Source: Chryseobacterium aquifrigidense (GTDB taxonomy: Bacteria; Bacteroidota; Bacteroidia; Flavobacteriales; Weeksellaceae). From it: a DNA stretch of 64,000 nucleotides. The DNA is taken from contig NZ_VFPD01000001.1 of NCBI RefSeq assembly GCF_006716485.1, positions 2,338,008 to 2,402,007 of the forward strand. Reading direction: 5' to 3'. Of the stretch, positions 17,779 to 26,052 are shown in pieces. Made by a program: the position numbers and the translations under genes. The notes beneath the pieces are model-generated. The model did not search any database. It was not told where the DNA came from and saw only the letters and a program-made list of their open reading frames with translations. Position 1 is the stretch's first letter. The number at the start of each line of letters is the position of its first letter.

Positions 17779-18837
17779 TTAATCGTTACAGCTTCTTTGT
17801 ACACATTTCCATTCAGTACCGTTATAAAGCTTCACGCATTTATCCTGAATATCATAGAGAAGCATTCCTTCTTTCGGTTCTGCGATGGCATCTCCGGGCT
17901 GTGGAGTCTGGCTTACATGCTGAACTCTGGTAATAACAAAACCTTTATTTTTTGATTCCATAGCCAAAAATCCATTAGGGATATTTTCAGGCCATGCATC
18001 GCTTTTCTGCTGTATGGTGATCCCAAATTTGGTATATCCGTCAGGGGTCCCTGAAATTCCGGGTTTTGTACAAAATCCATCGATCTCATCAATAATCAGG
18101 GGTGCATTTCCACAACTTGTTTTATCTTCAGACAATCCTTCTGGCCAAAGAGAGGGACACATTGCTTTTGTTGCATTGGGTCCGCAGAAGCTTGAATTCC
18201 CCATTCCCAATCCTATAACAGATCCCATGGCAATGGTTACAATCTGGCTGTCATCACTGATGATGGAAGCTCCCCCTCCACCGCTTACGTCTGCTTTAGC
18301 AATACAATAGGCTCTTCCGGTAGGAACACCTACATATTCAACAGAAGGATAGGTTGTAGACTGCTGGGTAAATGTTCCGCAAATCTCTACCACACTGCCT
18401 GTTCCCATTTCAATAACTGAGGTTGTTCCGGGATAAAAACCACCAAAACTCGGGTCTTCCTGAACTACCGATCCTACAAGAGATAGGAAGGATTTTGTTC
18501 CTAATTTAATTTTTGAATTTTTCTGAGATCCGAAAGTTCCTACTTTCACTGTTCCTGTTGACTTAACACTTGCCCCATCACTAATTTCCAGCACGCCATC
18601 CACCTGGATACTGTTAGACTGCAATTGTCCGGATTGTATGATAAGGGCTGCTCCGTTCGGGATGCTGATATTGGTACTTACACTAAGATTTCCGTTGAGA
18701 CAATAGGTATTTCCGCTTGTGATCGCCTGTCCGGTATAAGGAATACATTGCGCATAGGTCATTGTACTGAAGACAAGCATTAATAAAAAAGATAATTTTT
18801 TATTAATCTTTAAAAAAAATAGGTTATTCATATACAT
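17779..18837 (-). CDS. Secreted beta-rich protein, function unknown
   Basis: This 352-aa exported protein has a signal peptide ending TMTYAQ; an in-frame ATG two codons later (18831) is an equally good start. Residues about 25-180 are Gly/Ser/Val-rich, with evenly spaced phrases (SVSTNISIPNGAALIIQSG, IQVDGVLEISDGASVKSTG) suggesting a parallel beta-helix or adhesin-like stack. A Cys-containing segment follows (about 215-260). The last 70 residues repeat the unit seen in the downstream gene (GFLAMESKNKGFVITRV, then EGMLLYDIQDKCVKLYNGTEW). No type IX C-terminal signal is visible. Adhesin or matrix protein is the most I can suggest. Confidence 0.55.
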   Translation of the reverse strand: MYMNNLFFLKINKKLSFLLMLVFSTMTYAQCIPYTGQAITSGNTYCLNGNLSVSTNISIPNGAALIIQSGQLQSNSIQVDGVLEISDGASVKSTGTVKVGTFGSQKNSKIKLGTKSFLSLVGSVVQEDPSFGGFYPGTTSVIEMGTGSVVEICGTFTQQSTTYPSVEYVGVPTGRAYCIAKADVSGGGGASIISDDSQIVTIAMGSVIGLGMGNSSFCGPNATKAMCPSLWPEGLSEDKTSCGNAPLIIDEIDGFCTKPGISGTPDGYTKFGITIQQKSDAWPENIPNGFLAMESKNKGFVITRVQHVSQTPQPGDAIAEPKEGMLLYDIQDKCVKLYNGTEWKCVQRSCND

Positions 18838-19268
18838 TTATAATACTTTAACAAATTATTACCGTTTTAATAATAAATATTTAAATTTTCAACATCAACG
18901 ACCCCACTAACAACAATTAACATACCAAACAATTGTTTAATTTTTTACTCCATACATGACATTTAACCATCATCCATCACTGTCGAGTTTATTAAAAAAC
19001 ACTGATCAATGTTACACCACAGCAAACTACACCTTTCCCATTCTGTTTATATTCAACAGAATTATTTTTTAAAATTTTATATTTCAAATGGTGTTTTCGC
19101 TCTATGTTTAATAGAAATAATTCTGCACTTATTGATATAGCAGGTACATCTTTTATACAACAAGCCTCTCAAAACATAGCCTGTATTTAAATCTTCGCTG
19201 TTTTTAACTGAATACAACAATAGATAATCTGAATAACAGACGTCCATGAAAATTCACATTAAAAACCG
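18838..19268. other. Intergenic region between divergent genes
   Basis: This AT-rich non-coding stretch of about 430 bp separates the minus-strand secreted-protein pair and mnmE. I see no RNA gene, repeat or small ORF of note. Confidence 0.5.
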
Positions 19269-19276
19269 TAAATTTG
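19269..19276 (+). promoter_or_regulatory. Putative -7 element almost touching the mnmE start codon
   Basis: TAAATTTG, a match to the Bacteroidetes -7 consensus TAnnTTTG, ends 4 nt before the ATG of mnmE. If used, transcription would begin at or next to the start codon, giving a leaderless or nearly leaderless mRNA. No clear -33 TTTG is visible. Confidence 0.4.
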
Positions 19277-19280
19277 CAGC

Positions 19281-20666
19281 ATGAATAACGATACGATATG
19301 TGCACTGGCTACTGCCAATGGAATAGGTGCTTTAGGCATCATCCGTGTTTCAGGAAATGAAGCTTTATCTGTAGTTCAGAAAAGTTTTCCGGCTAAAAAT
19401 CTGGAAAAACAGAAATCCCATACCATTCATTACGGTTATTTTATGGATGAGGAGGAAGCTATTGATGAGGTGATGCTTTCTATTTTTCTGGCACCAAAAA
19501 GTTTCACTACTGAGAATTCTGTGGAGATTGCTTTTCACGGTTCTCCGCATATCGGAAAACGTATTCTTGAAACCCTGATCAAAAACGGAGCGAGAATGGC
19601 TAAAGCAGGAGAATTTACTCTTCGTGCTTTTATCAACGGTAGAATTGATCTTTCTCAGGCGGAAGCGATTGCTGATGTGATCGCCTCTGAAAATGAAGCT
19701 TCGAGAAAAGTTGCGATCAACCAGCTGAAAGGAGGAATCACCAATGAAATCTCTGTATTAAGAACGGATCTTTTAAATTTCGTTTCCTTAATTGAACTGG
19801 AGCTTGATTTTGCGGAAGAAGATGTGGAATTTGCTGACAGAAGTGCTCTGAGTGGATTATTGGATAAAATTGAAGTCAAATTAAATTCGTTGATTGAAAG
19901 TTTCCAATACGGAAATGCCATTAAAAACGGGACCGCGGTTGCCATCATTGGAAAACCTAATGCCGGAAAATCTACGTTATTGAACTCCCTTTTGAAGGAA
20001 GAAAGAGCGATTGTGAGTAATATTGCAGGAACAACAAGAGATACCATTGAAGAAGTTCTTCATATTAAAGGTCATGCCTTCCGGTTAATTGATACTGCCG
20101 GACTTCGGGAAACGGTGGATGAAATTGAAGCAATCGGGGTAAAAAAAGCCAAAGAAAAAGTAGAAAACGCCAATATTCTGGTGTATCTGGCAGATGCTGC
20201 TACCCAGGATTTTTCTGAGGATATTGACATGATTCAATCCTTATTAAGAGAAGATCTGAAGCTGATTATCTGTGCAACAAAAATTGATGAAGTTATTCCA
20301 ACAAAATACGAAACGGTAGAAGATATTTTCAGAAACGCTATTTCTCATGATTTTGATTTTATCAAAATCTCAGCAGTTGAAAATCAAAATATCCAGGATC
20401 TGAAAAATGAGCTTTCCTCATATGTAGAGCATTTGAAAACTGAAGAAAACAATGTTGTCATCACCAATCAACGACACTTTGAAGCCTTAAGAAAATCCAT
20501 GGATGCCGTTGATAAAGTGAAAGAGGCTATTTCTATTCAGATCTCTACGGAATTACTGGCTTATGAGCTTAGAAATGCCCTGGAACATCTTGGAGAAATC
20601 TCCGGAGAGGTAACCAATGATGAGGTGCTTGGGAATATCTTTTCTAAGTTTTGTATTGGGAAGTAG
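19281..20666 (+). CDS. mnmE: tRNA-modification GTPase MnmE (TrmE/ThdF)
   Basis: With MnmG, this enzyme installs the 5-carboxymethylaminomethyl group on wobble uridine 34 of several tRNAs. The 461-aa product has the N-terminal tetrahydrofolate-binding domain (1-120, GALGIIRVSG), a helical domain, and an inserted GTPase domain. That domain has G1 GKPNAGKS (224-231; Asn227 fits the potassium-binding position), switch motif GTTRDT, G3 DTAGLRET and G4 TKID. The protein ends with the invariant FCIGK tail. The last 17 nt of this gene recur at 27134-27150, on the far side of an AT-rich defence cassette, so the 3' end is probably an integration site. The reading frame is intact. Confidence 0.97.
   Translation: MNNDTICALATANGIGALGIIRVSGNEALSVVQKSFPAKNLEKQKSHTIHYGYFMDEEEAIDEVMLSIFLAPKSFTTENSVEIAFHGSPHIGKRILETLIKNGARMAKAGEFTLRAFINGRIDLSQAEAIADVIASENEASRKVAINQLKGGITNEISVLRTDLLNFVSLIELELDFAEEDVEFADRSALSGLLDKIEVKLNSLIESFQYGNAIKNGTAVAIIGKPNAGKSTLLNSLLKEERAIVSNIAGTTRDTIEEVLHIKGHAFRLIDTAGLRETVDEIEAIGVKKAKEKVENANILVYLADAATQDFSEDIDMIQSLLREDLKLIICATKIDEVIPTKYETVEDIFRNAISHDFDFIKISAVENQNIQDLKNELSSYVEHLKTEENNVVITNQRHFEALRKSMDAVDKVKEAISIQISTELLAYELRNALEHLGEISGEVTNDEVLGNIFSKFCIGK
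20649..20665 (+). repeat. Putative attachment-site core, left copy (mnmE 3' end)
   Basis: TTTTGTATTGGGAAGTA, encoding the FCIGK tail of MnmE, is repeated with one mismatch at 27134-27150. Integration into this same codon stretch of trmE/mnmE is known for the SGI1 family. No integrase gene is present here, so the att assignment is inferred. Confidence 0.55.
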
Positions 20667-20703
20667 ATCCAATCATATTTTAAGAATTTTGAATTCAAAA
20701 TAT

Positions 20704-20733
20704 AAAACAGCCTTTTTTAAGGCTGTTTTTTTT
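20704..20733 (+). terminator. Terminator of mnmE
   Basis: A perfect 11-bp stem AAAACAGCCTT / AAGGCTGTTTT (20704-20714, 20719-20729) with a 4-nt loop is followed by T-rich DNA. A near copy exists at 27198-27223. Confidence 0.85.
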
Positions 20734-20788
20734 GTTTATTGAAGTCTCTTGTTTGGAATATCCGAACTTTGAAGCTTTATTACTGACT

Positions 20789-20806
20789 CAAAGTCAGGAG
20801 ACTTTG
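20789..20806. repeat. Short palindromic intergenic element, copy 1
   Basis: CAAAGTC-AGGA-GACTTTG is a perfect 7-bp hairpin. A variant copy lies at 27766-27783, and the similarity continues a few bases beyond (GCGGAGC versus GCATAGC). This resembles dispersed REP-type hairpins. Confidence 0.5.
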
Positions 20807-20838
20807 CGGAGCGGGGAACTATAGAATCTATTGATTTT

Positions 20839-21168
20839 ATGACAATTGTGGAAAAGTATTCTTTTGAAAAGAGGACTTTTTTAGTTAATTTTAGTAAAAT
20901 TCAAAATATGACTATCAAACACTATTATGATGATTTAAAATCTGCTGACGATTTAATGAGTAATAACTTGCATCATAAGCTATCATCTGTATTAAGATAT
21001 ATAATTCCTTTGGTTAAAGATTCGGAACAAAAGAAGGAGTTAAAAGATTTCTATAAAAGATGTGAAGAGCTTCCTTTTGCGAATAAAGGTAGCGAAGAAT
21101 ATATAGAAGTTAGAAGAATTACTTATGAAGTATTAGAATTCATTGAAGAAAATTTATTAATTAATTAG
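20839..21168 (+). CDS. Small hypothetical protein at the left edge of the defence island
   Basis: This 109-aa acidic, Lys/Glu-rich, apparently helical protein belongs to no family I recognise. A second ATG at 20908 would give an 86-aa protein beginning MTIKHYYDDLKSADDLM. I cannot decide between them; the shorter form removes a Phe/Lys-rich start that reads like translated promoter DNA. It is on the same strand as hsdM, 191 bp upstream, and shares the AT-rich composition of the island rather than that of mnmE. It could be a regulator or accessory protein of the system, but nothing in it proves this. Confidence 0.55.
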   Translation: MTIVEKYSFEKRTFLVNFSKIQNMTIKHYYDDLKSADDLMSNNLHHKLSSVLRYIIPLVKDSEQKKELKDFYKRCEELPFANKGSEEYIEVRRITYEVLEFIEENLLIN

Positions 21169-21359
21169 TTTCATTGAAATTGCATATGAAGAAGCTACTA
21201 TATCAAAGATTGAATGAGACATAATTAAACTATAATATTATCCAGTATTTATAATTTGTTGACAGGTAGTAATATTATCACTTTTTCACCAGATAAATTT
21301 ATAAAACTAGTAATAAAACAGTTTATAATTTTAAATTTGCAATTATCAATAATTAATAT

Positions 21360-23006
21360 ATGTTAAATTCAGAGATAAAAAGTAAGATTCAACTACTATG
21401 GGATAGATTGTGGGGAGGAGGTTTAACTAATCCTATAACTGCGATTGAACAAATCTCATATTTACTTTTTATGAAGCGCTTAGAAAAGTTTCATCCCGAA
21501 GTTGAGGAAAAATACAAATGGAGTACTTACCATGATTTTAAGGGAATAGAATTAAAAAATAGGATAGTTGAAGTTTTTACTTTTGTTCAAAATGACCTAG
21601 CAAAAGAAGATGAGCCTTTTGCTATTGAAATGAAAAAAGCTAAATTTGGTATAGAGACGCCTTCTCTCATCGAAGATGCAACCATAATTATTGATGAAAT
21701 TTTCGACCAAATTGAAATAGAGGAAAATAAGAATCAACATTTTCAAGATACTTTAGGTGATGTTTATGAATATTTATTAAAATCAACTAATGAAGCAGGT
21801 AAAAATGGGCAATTTAGAACTCCACGACACATCATACAAATGATGGCTGAATTATTACAGCCAAATATTGACGATAAAAATGCAAGGATTTGTGATGTTA
21901 CAAGCGGGACGTCTGGATTTCTTGTTGGAGCATTTCAATATATTCTAAAAGAGAATTCTAAATTAGTGGAATTAGATGAAGATAACAAATTGGAAAAAGG
22001 ACTGGACGGGGCTAATCTCACTTCCAAAAAGAAAAGTCAATTATTGCAAAAAACTTTTTTTGGATTTGATATAGATTCTACTATGGTTAGAATTGGTATG
22101 ATGAACATGATGATGCATGGAATTACAAAGCCACAAATAAAGCATTTAAATACATTATCTGAAGAGTATGAGAAATTTATTGAAATCTACGATAATGAAA
22201 TTAATATTGATAATTTGATTGATGGAAAGCTTAAGGGTAGTGTAAACCACGTTGAAACGAATAATCTGAATATATCAAAATCAGATATTTTTGGCAAAGG
22301 CGAATTTTCATACATACTTGCTAATCCTCCTTTTGCAGCAAAAGTAAATAGCAAAAGCATTAGCAAAAATCTCAATCGTATCTATGAAATAAAGGAAGAT
22401 TCTAAAAAAGCAATATCATTACAAACTGAACTTCTCTTCTTAGAAAGAATAATATTTATGCTAAAGAATGAAGGAAAGGCAGCTGTAATAGTTCCAGAGG
22501 GTGTTTTGTTCAACTCGGGAAAAGTTTATAGAAAAGCGAGAGAAATACTTTTAAAAGATTGTGATTTAGAAGCTGTTATTTCTTTACCAAGTGGTGTATT
22601 TAATCCTTATACGGCTGTTAAAACTTCAATTTTATTATTTACTAAAAAACAATTTGATAGTAAAAAATATCATACTAAAAAAGTGTGGTTTTATGGTATG
22701 GATTCTGATGGTTATACATTAGATACCAATAGAAAAAAAATTGTGGAAGATTTTCCATTACCTGAGGTTTTAAAAGGATTTGAAAATCAAAAGGACAAAA
22801 TACAAAAAGATAGAAGACAAAAACATTTTCATGTTCCAATTAAAGATATTGAAGAAAATGGGTTGGAGCTTAACTATAATAAGTATTTTGAGATTAGCTA
22901 TAAAGCACAAGGATATGAACCCCCTGCTAAATTACTTTCTCAATTAATAAAACTCGAAGAAGAAATTTTTGAAAATTATAGTGAATTATCAAAAATAATT
23001 GAATGA
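21360..23006 (+). CDS. hsdM: Type I restriction-modification DNA methyltransferase subunit HsdM
   Basis: This would transfer methyl groups from S-adenosylmethionine to adenine in a target set by HsdS. The 548-aa protein has the HsdM N-terminal helical domain (about 5-125, LWDRLWGGGLTNPITAIEQIS) and then the catalytic domain. The linker FQDTLGDVYEYLL and GQFRTPRHIIQMMAELL are typical. Motif IV is NPPF (322-325), as expected for N6-adenine methylation. The SAM-binding motif I is unusual: DVTSGTSGFL (179-188), where most HsdM proteins have DPxxGTGGFL. The stop overlaps the hsdS start by 4 nt, so the subunits are translationally coupled. A TAAATTTG box at 21332-21339 may be part of its promoter. 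No hsdR is nearby. Confidence 0.93.
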   Translation: MLNSEIKSKIQLLWDRLWGGGLTNPITAIEQISYLLFMKRLEKFHPEVEEKYKWSTYHDFKGIELKNRIVEVFTFVQNDLAKEDEPFAIEMKKAKFGIETPSLIEDATIIIDEIFDQIEIEENKNQHFQDTLGDVYEYLLKSTNEAGKNGQFRTPRHIIQMMAELLQPNIDDKNARICDVTSGTSGFLVGAFQYILKENSKLVELDEDNKLEKGLDGANLTSKKKSQLLQKTFFGFDIDSTMVRIGMMNMMMHGITKPQIKHLNTLSEEYEKFIEIYDNEINIDNLIDGKLKGSVNHVETNNLNISKSDIFGKGEFSYILANPPFAAKVNSKSISKNLNRIYEIKEDSKKAISLQTELLFLERIIFMLKNEGKAAVIVPEGVLFNSGKVYRKAREILLKDCDLEAVISLPSGVFNPYTAVKTSILLFTKKQFDSKKYHTKKVWFYGMDSDGYTLDTNRKKIVEDFPLPEVLKGFENQKDKIQKDRRQKHFHVPIKDIEENGLELNYNKYFEISYKAQGYEPPAKLLSQLIKLEEEIFENYSELSKIIE

Positions 23007-24382
23007 AAGAAGAGTACTTATATAAATTATGTAATATAATTGGAGGTAAGCCAAATCCACAATTTGACAGTGCTTTTTCAGAAAGCGAAAGCATCTCATT
23101 TGTAAAAATGAAAGATTTGGGTAAATACCATTTAACCACCAATTTATTAGAAACAGAAAAGAAAATTAAAATAGAATATGCTGAAAAAAATGGATATAAA
23201 TTAATTAAAAAAGGATCTGTAATATTGCCACGAAGTGGTTCAGTATCACAAAATCATAGGGCGATTCTAGGTATTGATGCTTATATTGTTAGCCATATAT
23301 TTGCTTTAGAAATAATTGATGAGAATGTAATTAACAATTATTATTTATATTATTATTTATTAAATATAGATTTAGGATTAATAGCTAACAAAACAACAGG
23401 AATAGATTCTGTTACTAAAGAAAGACTTGGATTATTAAGAATTCCTATACCGCCAATTGAAATACAAGATAAAATTATTTCAATATTAAAAGTTATACAA
23501 AAGGCTGAAGAGAAAAGAAAAAAAAGTATTAATTTATTAAATGAATTTTTACGTTCAATTTTCTTTGAGCTGTTTGGTGATCCGATAGCAAATACAAAAC
23601 AGTGGAAAATAAAAAAGAAATTATCTGAAATTGGTGAATGGAAAACTGGAGGTACGCCAACGACAAGTAATTTAGAGTATTATAATGGAAATATACCTTG
23701 GTTTACATCTGGAGAGCTAGGGAAAGTATTTATTGATAAAAGCAACAAATCTATTTCGTTAGAAGCTATTAAAAATTCAAATGCTAAAATTATTCCTCAA
23801 CATAGTATAATGATTGGAATGTATGATACTGCTGCTTTTAAAATGAGTATGAATTTAGTAGAATGCTGTTGTAATCAAGCTATTCTATATTCAAAATTAA
23901 ATGAAGATGTATATACCTTATATGTTTATTATTCTTTAAATTATTCTAAAGAATTTCATTTAAATAAAAGAAAAGGAGCAAGACAAAAAAACCTAAATGC
24001 AACTTTAATTAAGGAAATCGAAATATATTTTCCTAATGATAAAAATAAAATTGAACACTACAATCTTTTACATGCTTTAATAGAAAAACAAAAACAAAAA
24101 ATAAATGATTCCAGAAATGTACTAGACAATCTATTTAAATCATATCTTGAATTATTATTTGTTGGTAAAACAGATAATGTAGAAGCTTCTCTAGAGGCTT
24201 TAAATAATGAAAATGAACTATTGGAATTAATAAATTTGTTTAAAAACAATAAATTTGTTAATCAAACTGACTATAATATAAAAAAAGATTATCTATTTGA
24301 ACTTCTTGAAAAATCAGAAAATGAACTGAACGGTATTACACAGATTTTTAATAATGATATAGTCGAATTACATATAAAATGA
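23003..24382 (+). CDS. hsdS: Type I restriction specificity subunit HsdS
   Basis: This is the DNA-recognition subunit for HsdM. The 459-aa protein has two target-recognition domains (about 5-150 and 200-355) separated by a conserved helical spacer. The first domain ends at RIPIPPIEIQDKIISILKVI, which leads into the coiled-coil (about 160-195). The second begins IGEWKTGGTPTTSNLEYYNG and carries IPWFTSGEL, a common HsdS phrase. A second helical segment follows (about 355-385) and an additional C-terminal tail of about 70 residues. Two different recognition domains imply a bipartite asymmetric target site. It is coupled by 4-nt overlaps to hsdM upstream and the ATPase gene downstream. Confidence 0.92.
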   Translation: MKEEYLYKLCNIIGGKPNPQFDSAFSESESISFVKMKDLGKYHLTTNLLETEKKIKIEYAEKNGYKLIKKGSVILPRSGSVSQNHRAILGIDAYIVSHIFALEIIDENVINNYYLYYYLLNIDLGLIANKTTGIDSVTKERLGLLRIPIPPIEIQDKIISILKVIQKAEEKRKKSINLLNEFLRSIFFELFGDPIANTKQWKIKKKLSEIGEWKTGGTPTTSNLEYYNGNIPWFTSGELGKVFIDKSNKSISLEAIKNSNAKIIPQHSIMIGMYDTAAFKMSMNLVECCCNQAILYSKLNEDVYTLYVYYSLNYSKEFHLNKRKGARQKNLNATLIKEIEIYFPNDKNKIEHYNLLHALIEKQKQKINDSRNVLDNLFKSYLELLFVGKTDNVEASLEALNNENELLELINLFKNNKFVNQTDYNIKKDYLFELLEKSENELNGITQIFNNDIVELHIK

Positions 24383-26052
24383 AGCTTGTAAAACTTACCC
24401 TATTAGATAAATTTAGAAGTCTGAACAAAATTGATGGAGAAGACTTTGTAGTGAATTTTAGAGAAGATGAGCCTAACGAGTCTTGGAAAGAGTTTCACCC
24501 ATATTGTTTTGCAGGTTTAAATGGTAGTGGGAAATCGAACGTTTTGGAAGCATTAGCTAACATTTTTTATCATTTAGAATGTTGCACGCTTAATTCTGAG
24601 TACTCTGAATATTTGAAAAGTAGCGAGTTCCAAAAATCAAAAGGAATTCCTACATCTTATGAATTAGAATATTATATTATTCCTAAAGATTCTGATAAGA
24701 GATCTGAAAACGATTTTGTAAATGTTATAATTAGGAAAGAAAAAAATGAAGCTCCCAAAATAAAGATAAAGGCACAAGATCAAAAAGAGGAAGGGGTTAG
24801 TTTTCAGGTATTAAGCGAATCTATAAGAACATTTTTACCAGAACTAGTTATAGGATATTCATCAGGTGAAAATGAAATTTTGAGTTTACCTTTTATAAAA
24901 TCTCGCTTACTACAACTTGATGAATATTACTATCATTTAAAAAATATTGGAAAAATTGAGCTCAAATATGATTTAGATAAAAAACCTGAAAGTAGCTTAG
25001 TATATATGGATTATCATATGAGTCAGGCAATATTGCTTTCCAATTTTTTATTACAAGACAACACAACCTTAGAACCAATAAAGAATCAATTAGATATTGA
25101 TAGGTTAGATAGCTTTAGACTAGTCATTAATAACCATAAGTTATATCATAAGGATGATGATTTAGATATGGGATACCTACTCCCATTAGTTAAAGATACT
25201 GTTGATAAATTGAGAAAATGTAGTACAATTAATTATTTTGAAAAAAAAGATAATGGAGATGAGTATTTAGAATATTTAGATTTTTATGTAGATAATGCAA
25301 CTAAAGAGGCATTTCGGAAGCATTTCGTAACACCTCTCAGATTATTTAAAGCATTTCAAGTTCTCTCATTATTGAACTTACGAGTTATTGATAAAGATTT
25401 AAAGAAGGAAATCTATAAATCAGACAGTTTATACGCAATGTATAAAATTCCTACGTATAAAGAGCAAGAACATATTTTTCATTTTAATTTATTTAAAATA
25501 AAAAAGAATGATTCTAGTGATAAAATGTTGTTAAAAGCATTCTCAGATGGGGAACATCAATTTTTACACACAATGGGTATTTGTCTGATGCTTCAGGATA
25601 AAAACACTTTGTTTCTTCTTGATGAGCCTGAAACACATTTTAATCCGGAATGGCGTTCTGAATTTATTAGTTTATTGAAAGAAAGTTTAGGAATGAGCGG
25701 AGTAAATCATTTAATGAGAGATATTATTATTACTTCTCATTCTCCATTTATAATATCAGATTGTTATCCTGATAAAGTGATCATTTTTGATAAAGGAAAA
25801 CAACCTCAAAATGCTATTGATTTAAACGTGGAAACTTTTGGTACGTCGGTAAATTTATTAACTAACAAAATTTTCAAAAGAAAAAATACTATTGGTAATT
25901 ATTCTTTAAGCAAAATAGCAGAGTTTAGAAAAAGAAGTCTAAATGGAGAAGAAACAAACAAACTGATTGAAGAAATTAATAATGAATTGGGTGATTCAAT
26001 AGAAAAATTAATCTTGATTAAAGAAATCTCACAAATAGAAAATATTAAGTGA
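24379..26052 (+). CDS. AAA/ABC-type ATPase of a restriction-associated defence module (PtuA-like)
   Basis: This 557-aa ATPase has an SMC/RecF/OLD-like head. Walker A is GLNGSGKS (46-53), the signature-like loop is FSDGE (388-392), Walker B is LLDEPETHF (Asp415, Glu416) and the switch His is in TSHSPF (His454). A long variable insert of about 300 residues lies between Walker A and the signature. There is no TOPRIM domain at the C-terminus, unlike OLD proteins. ATPases of this kind partner with an HNH nuclease as PtuA in the Septu defence system, and similar 'restriction system-associated' ATPases occur next to hsdMS. Here it is followed by an HNH gene with a 4-nt overlap, so an ATPase-nuclease complex taking the place of HsdR is a reasonable inference. 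Confidence 0.85.
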   Translation: MKLVKLTLLDKFRSLNKIDGEDFVVNFREDEPNESWKEFHPYCFAGLNGSGKSNVLEALANIFYHLECCTLNSEYSEYLKSSEFQKSKGIPTSYELEYYIIPKDSDKRSENDFVNVIIRKEKNEAPKIKIKAQDQKEEGVSFQVLSESIRTFLPELVIGYSSGENEILSLPFIKSRLLQLDEYYYHLKNIGKIELKYDLDKKPESSLVYMDYHMSQAILLSNFLLQDNTTLEPIKNQLDIDRLDSFRLVINNHKLYHKDDDLDMGYLLPLVKDTVDKLRKCSTINYFEKKDNGDEYLEYLDFYVDNATKEAFRKHFVTPLRLFKAFQVLSLLNLRVIDKDLKKEIYKSDSLYAMYKIPTYKEQEHIFHFNLFKIKKNDSSDKMLLKAFSDGEHQFLHTMGICLMLQDKNTLFLLDEPETHFNPEWRSEFISLLKESLGMSGVNHLMRDIIITSHSPFIISDCYPDKVIIFDKGKQPQNAIDLNVETFGTSVNLLTNKIFKRKNTIGNYSLSKIAEFRKRSLNGEETNKLIEEINNELGDSIEKLILIKEISQIENIK

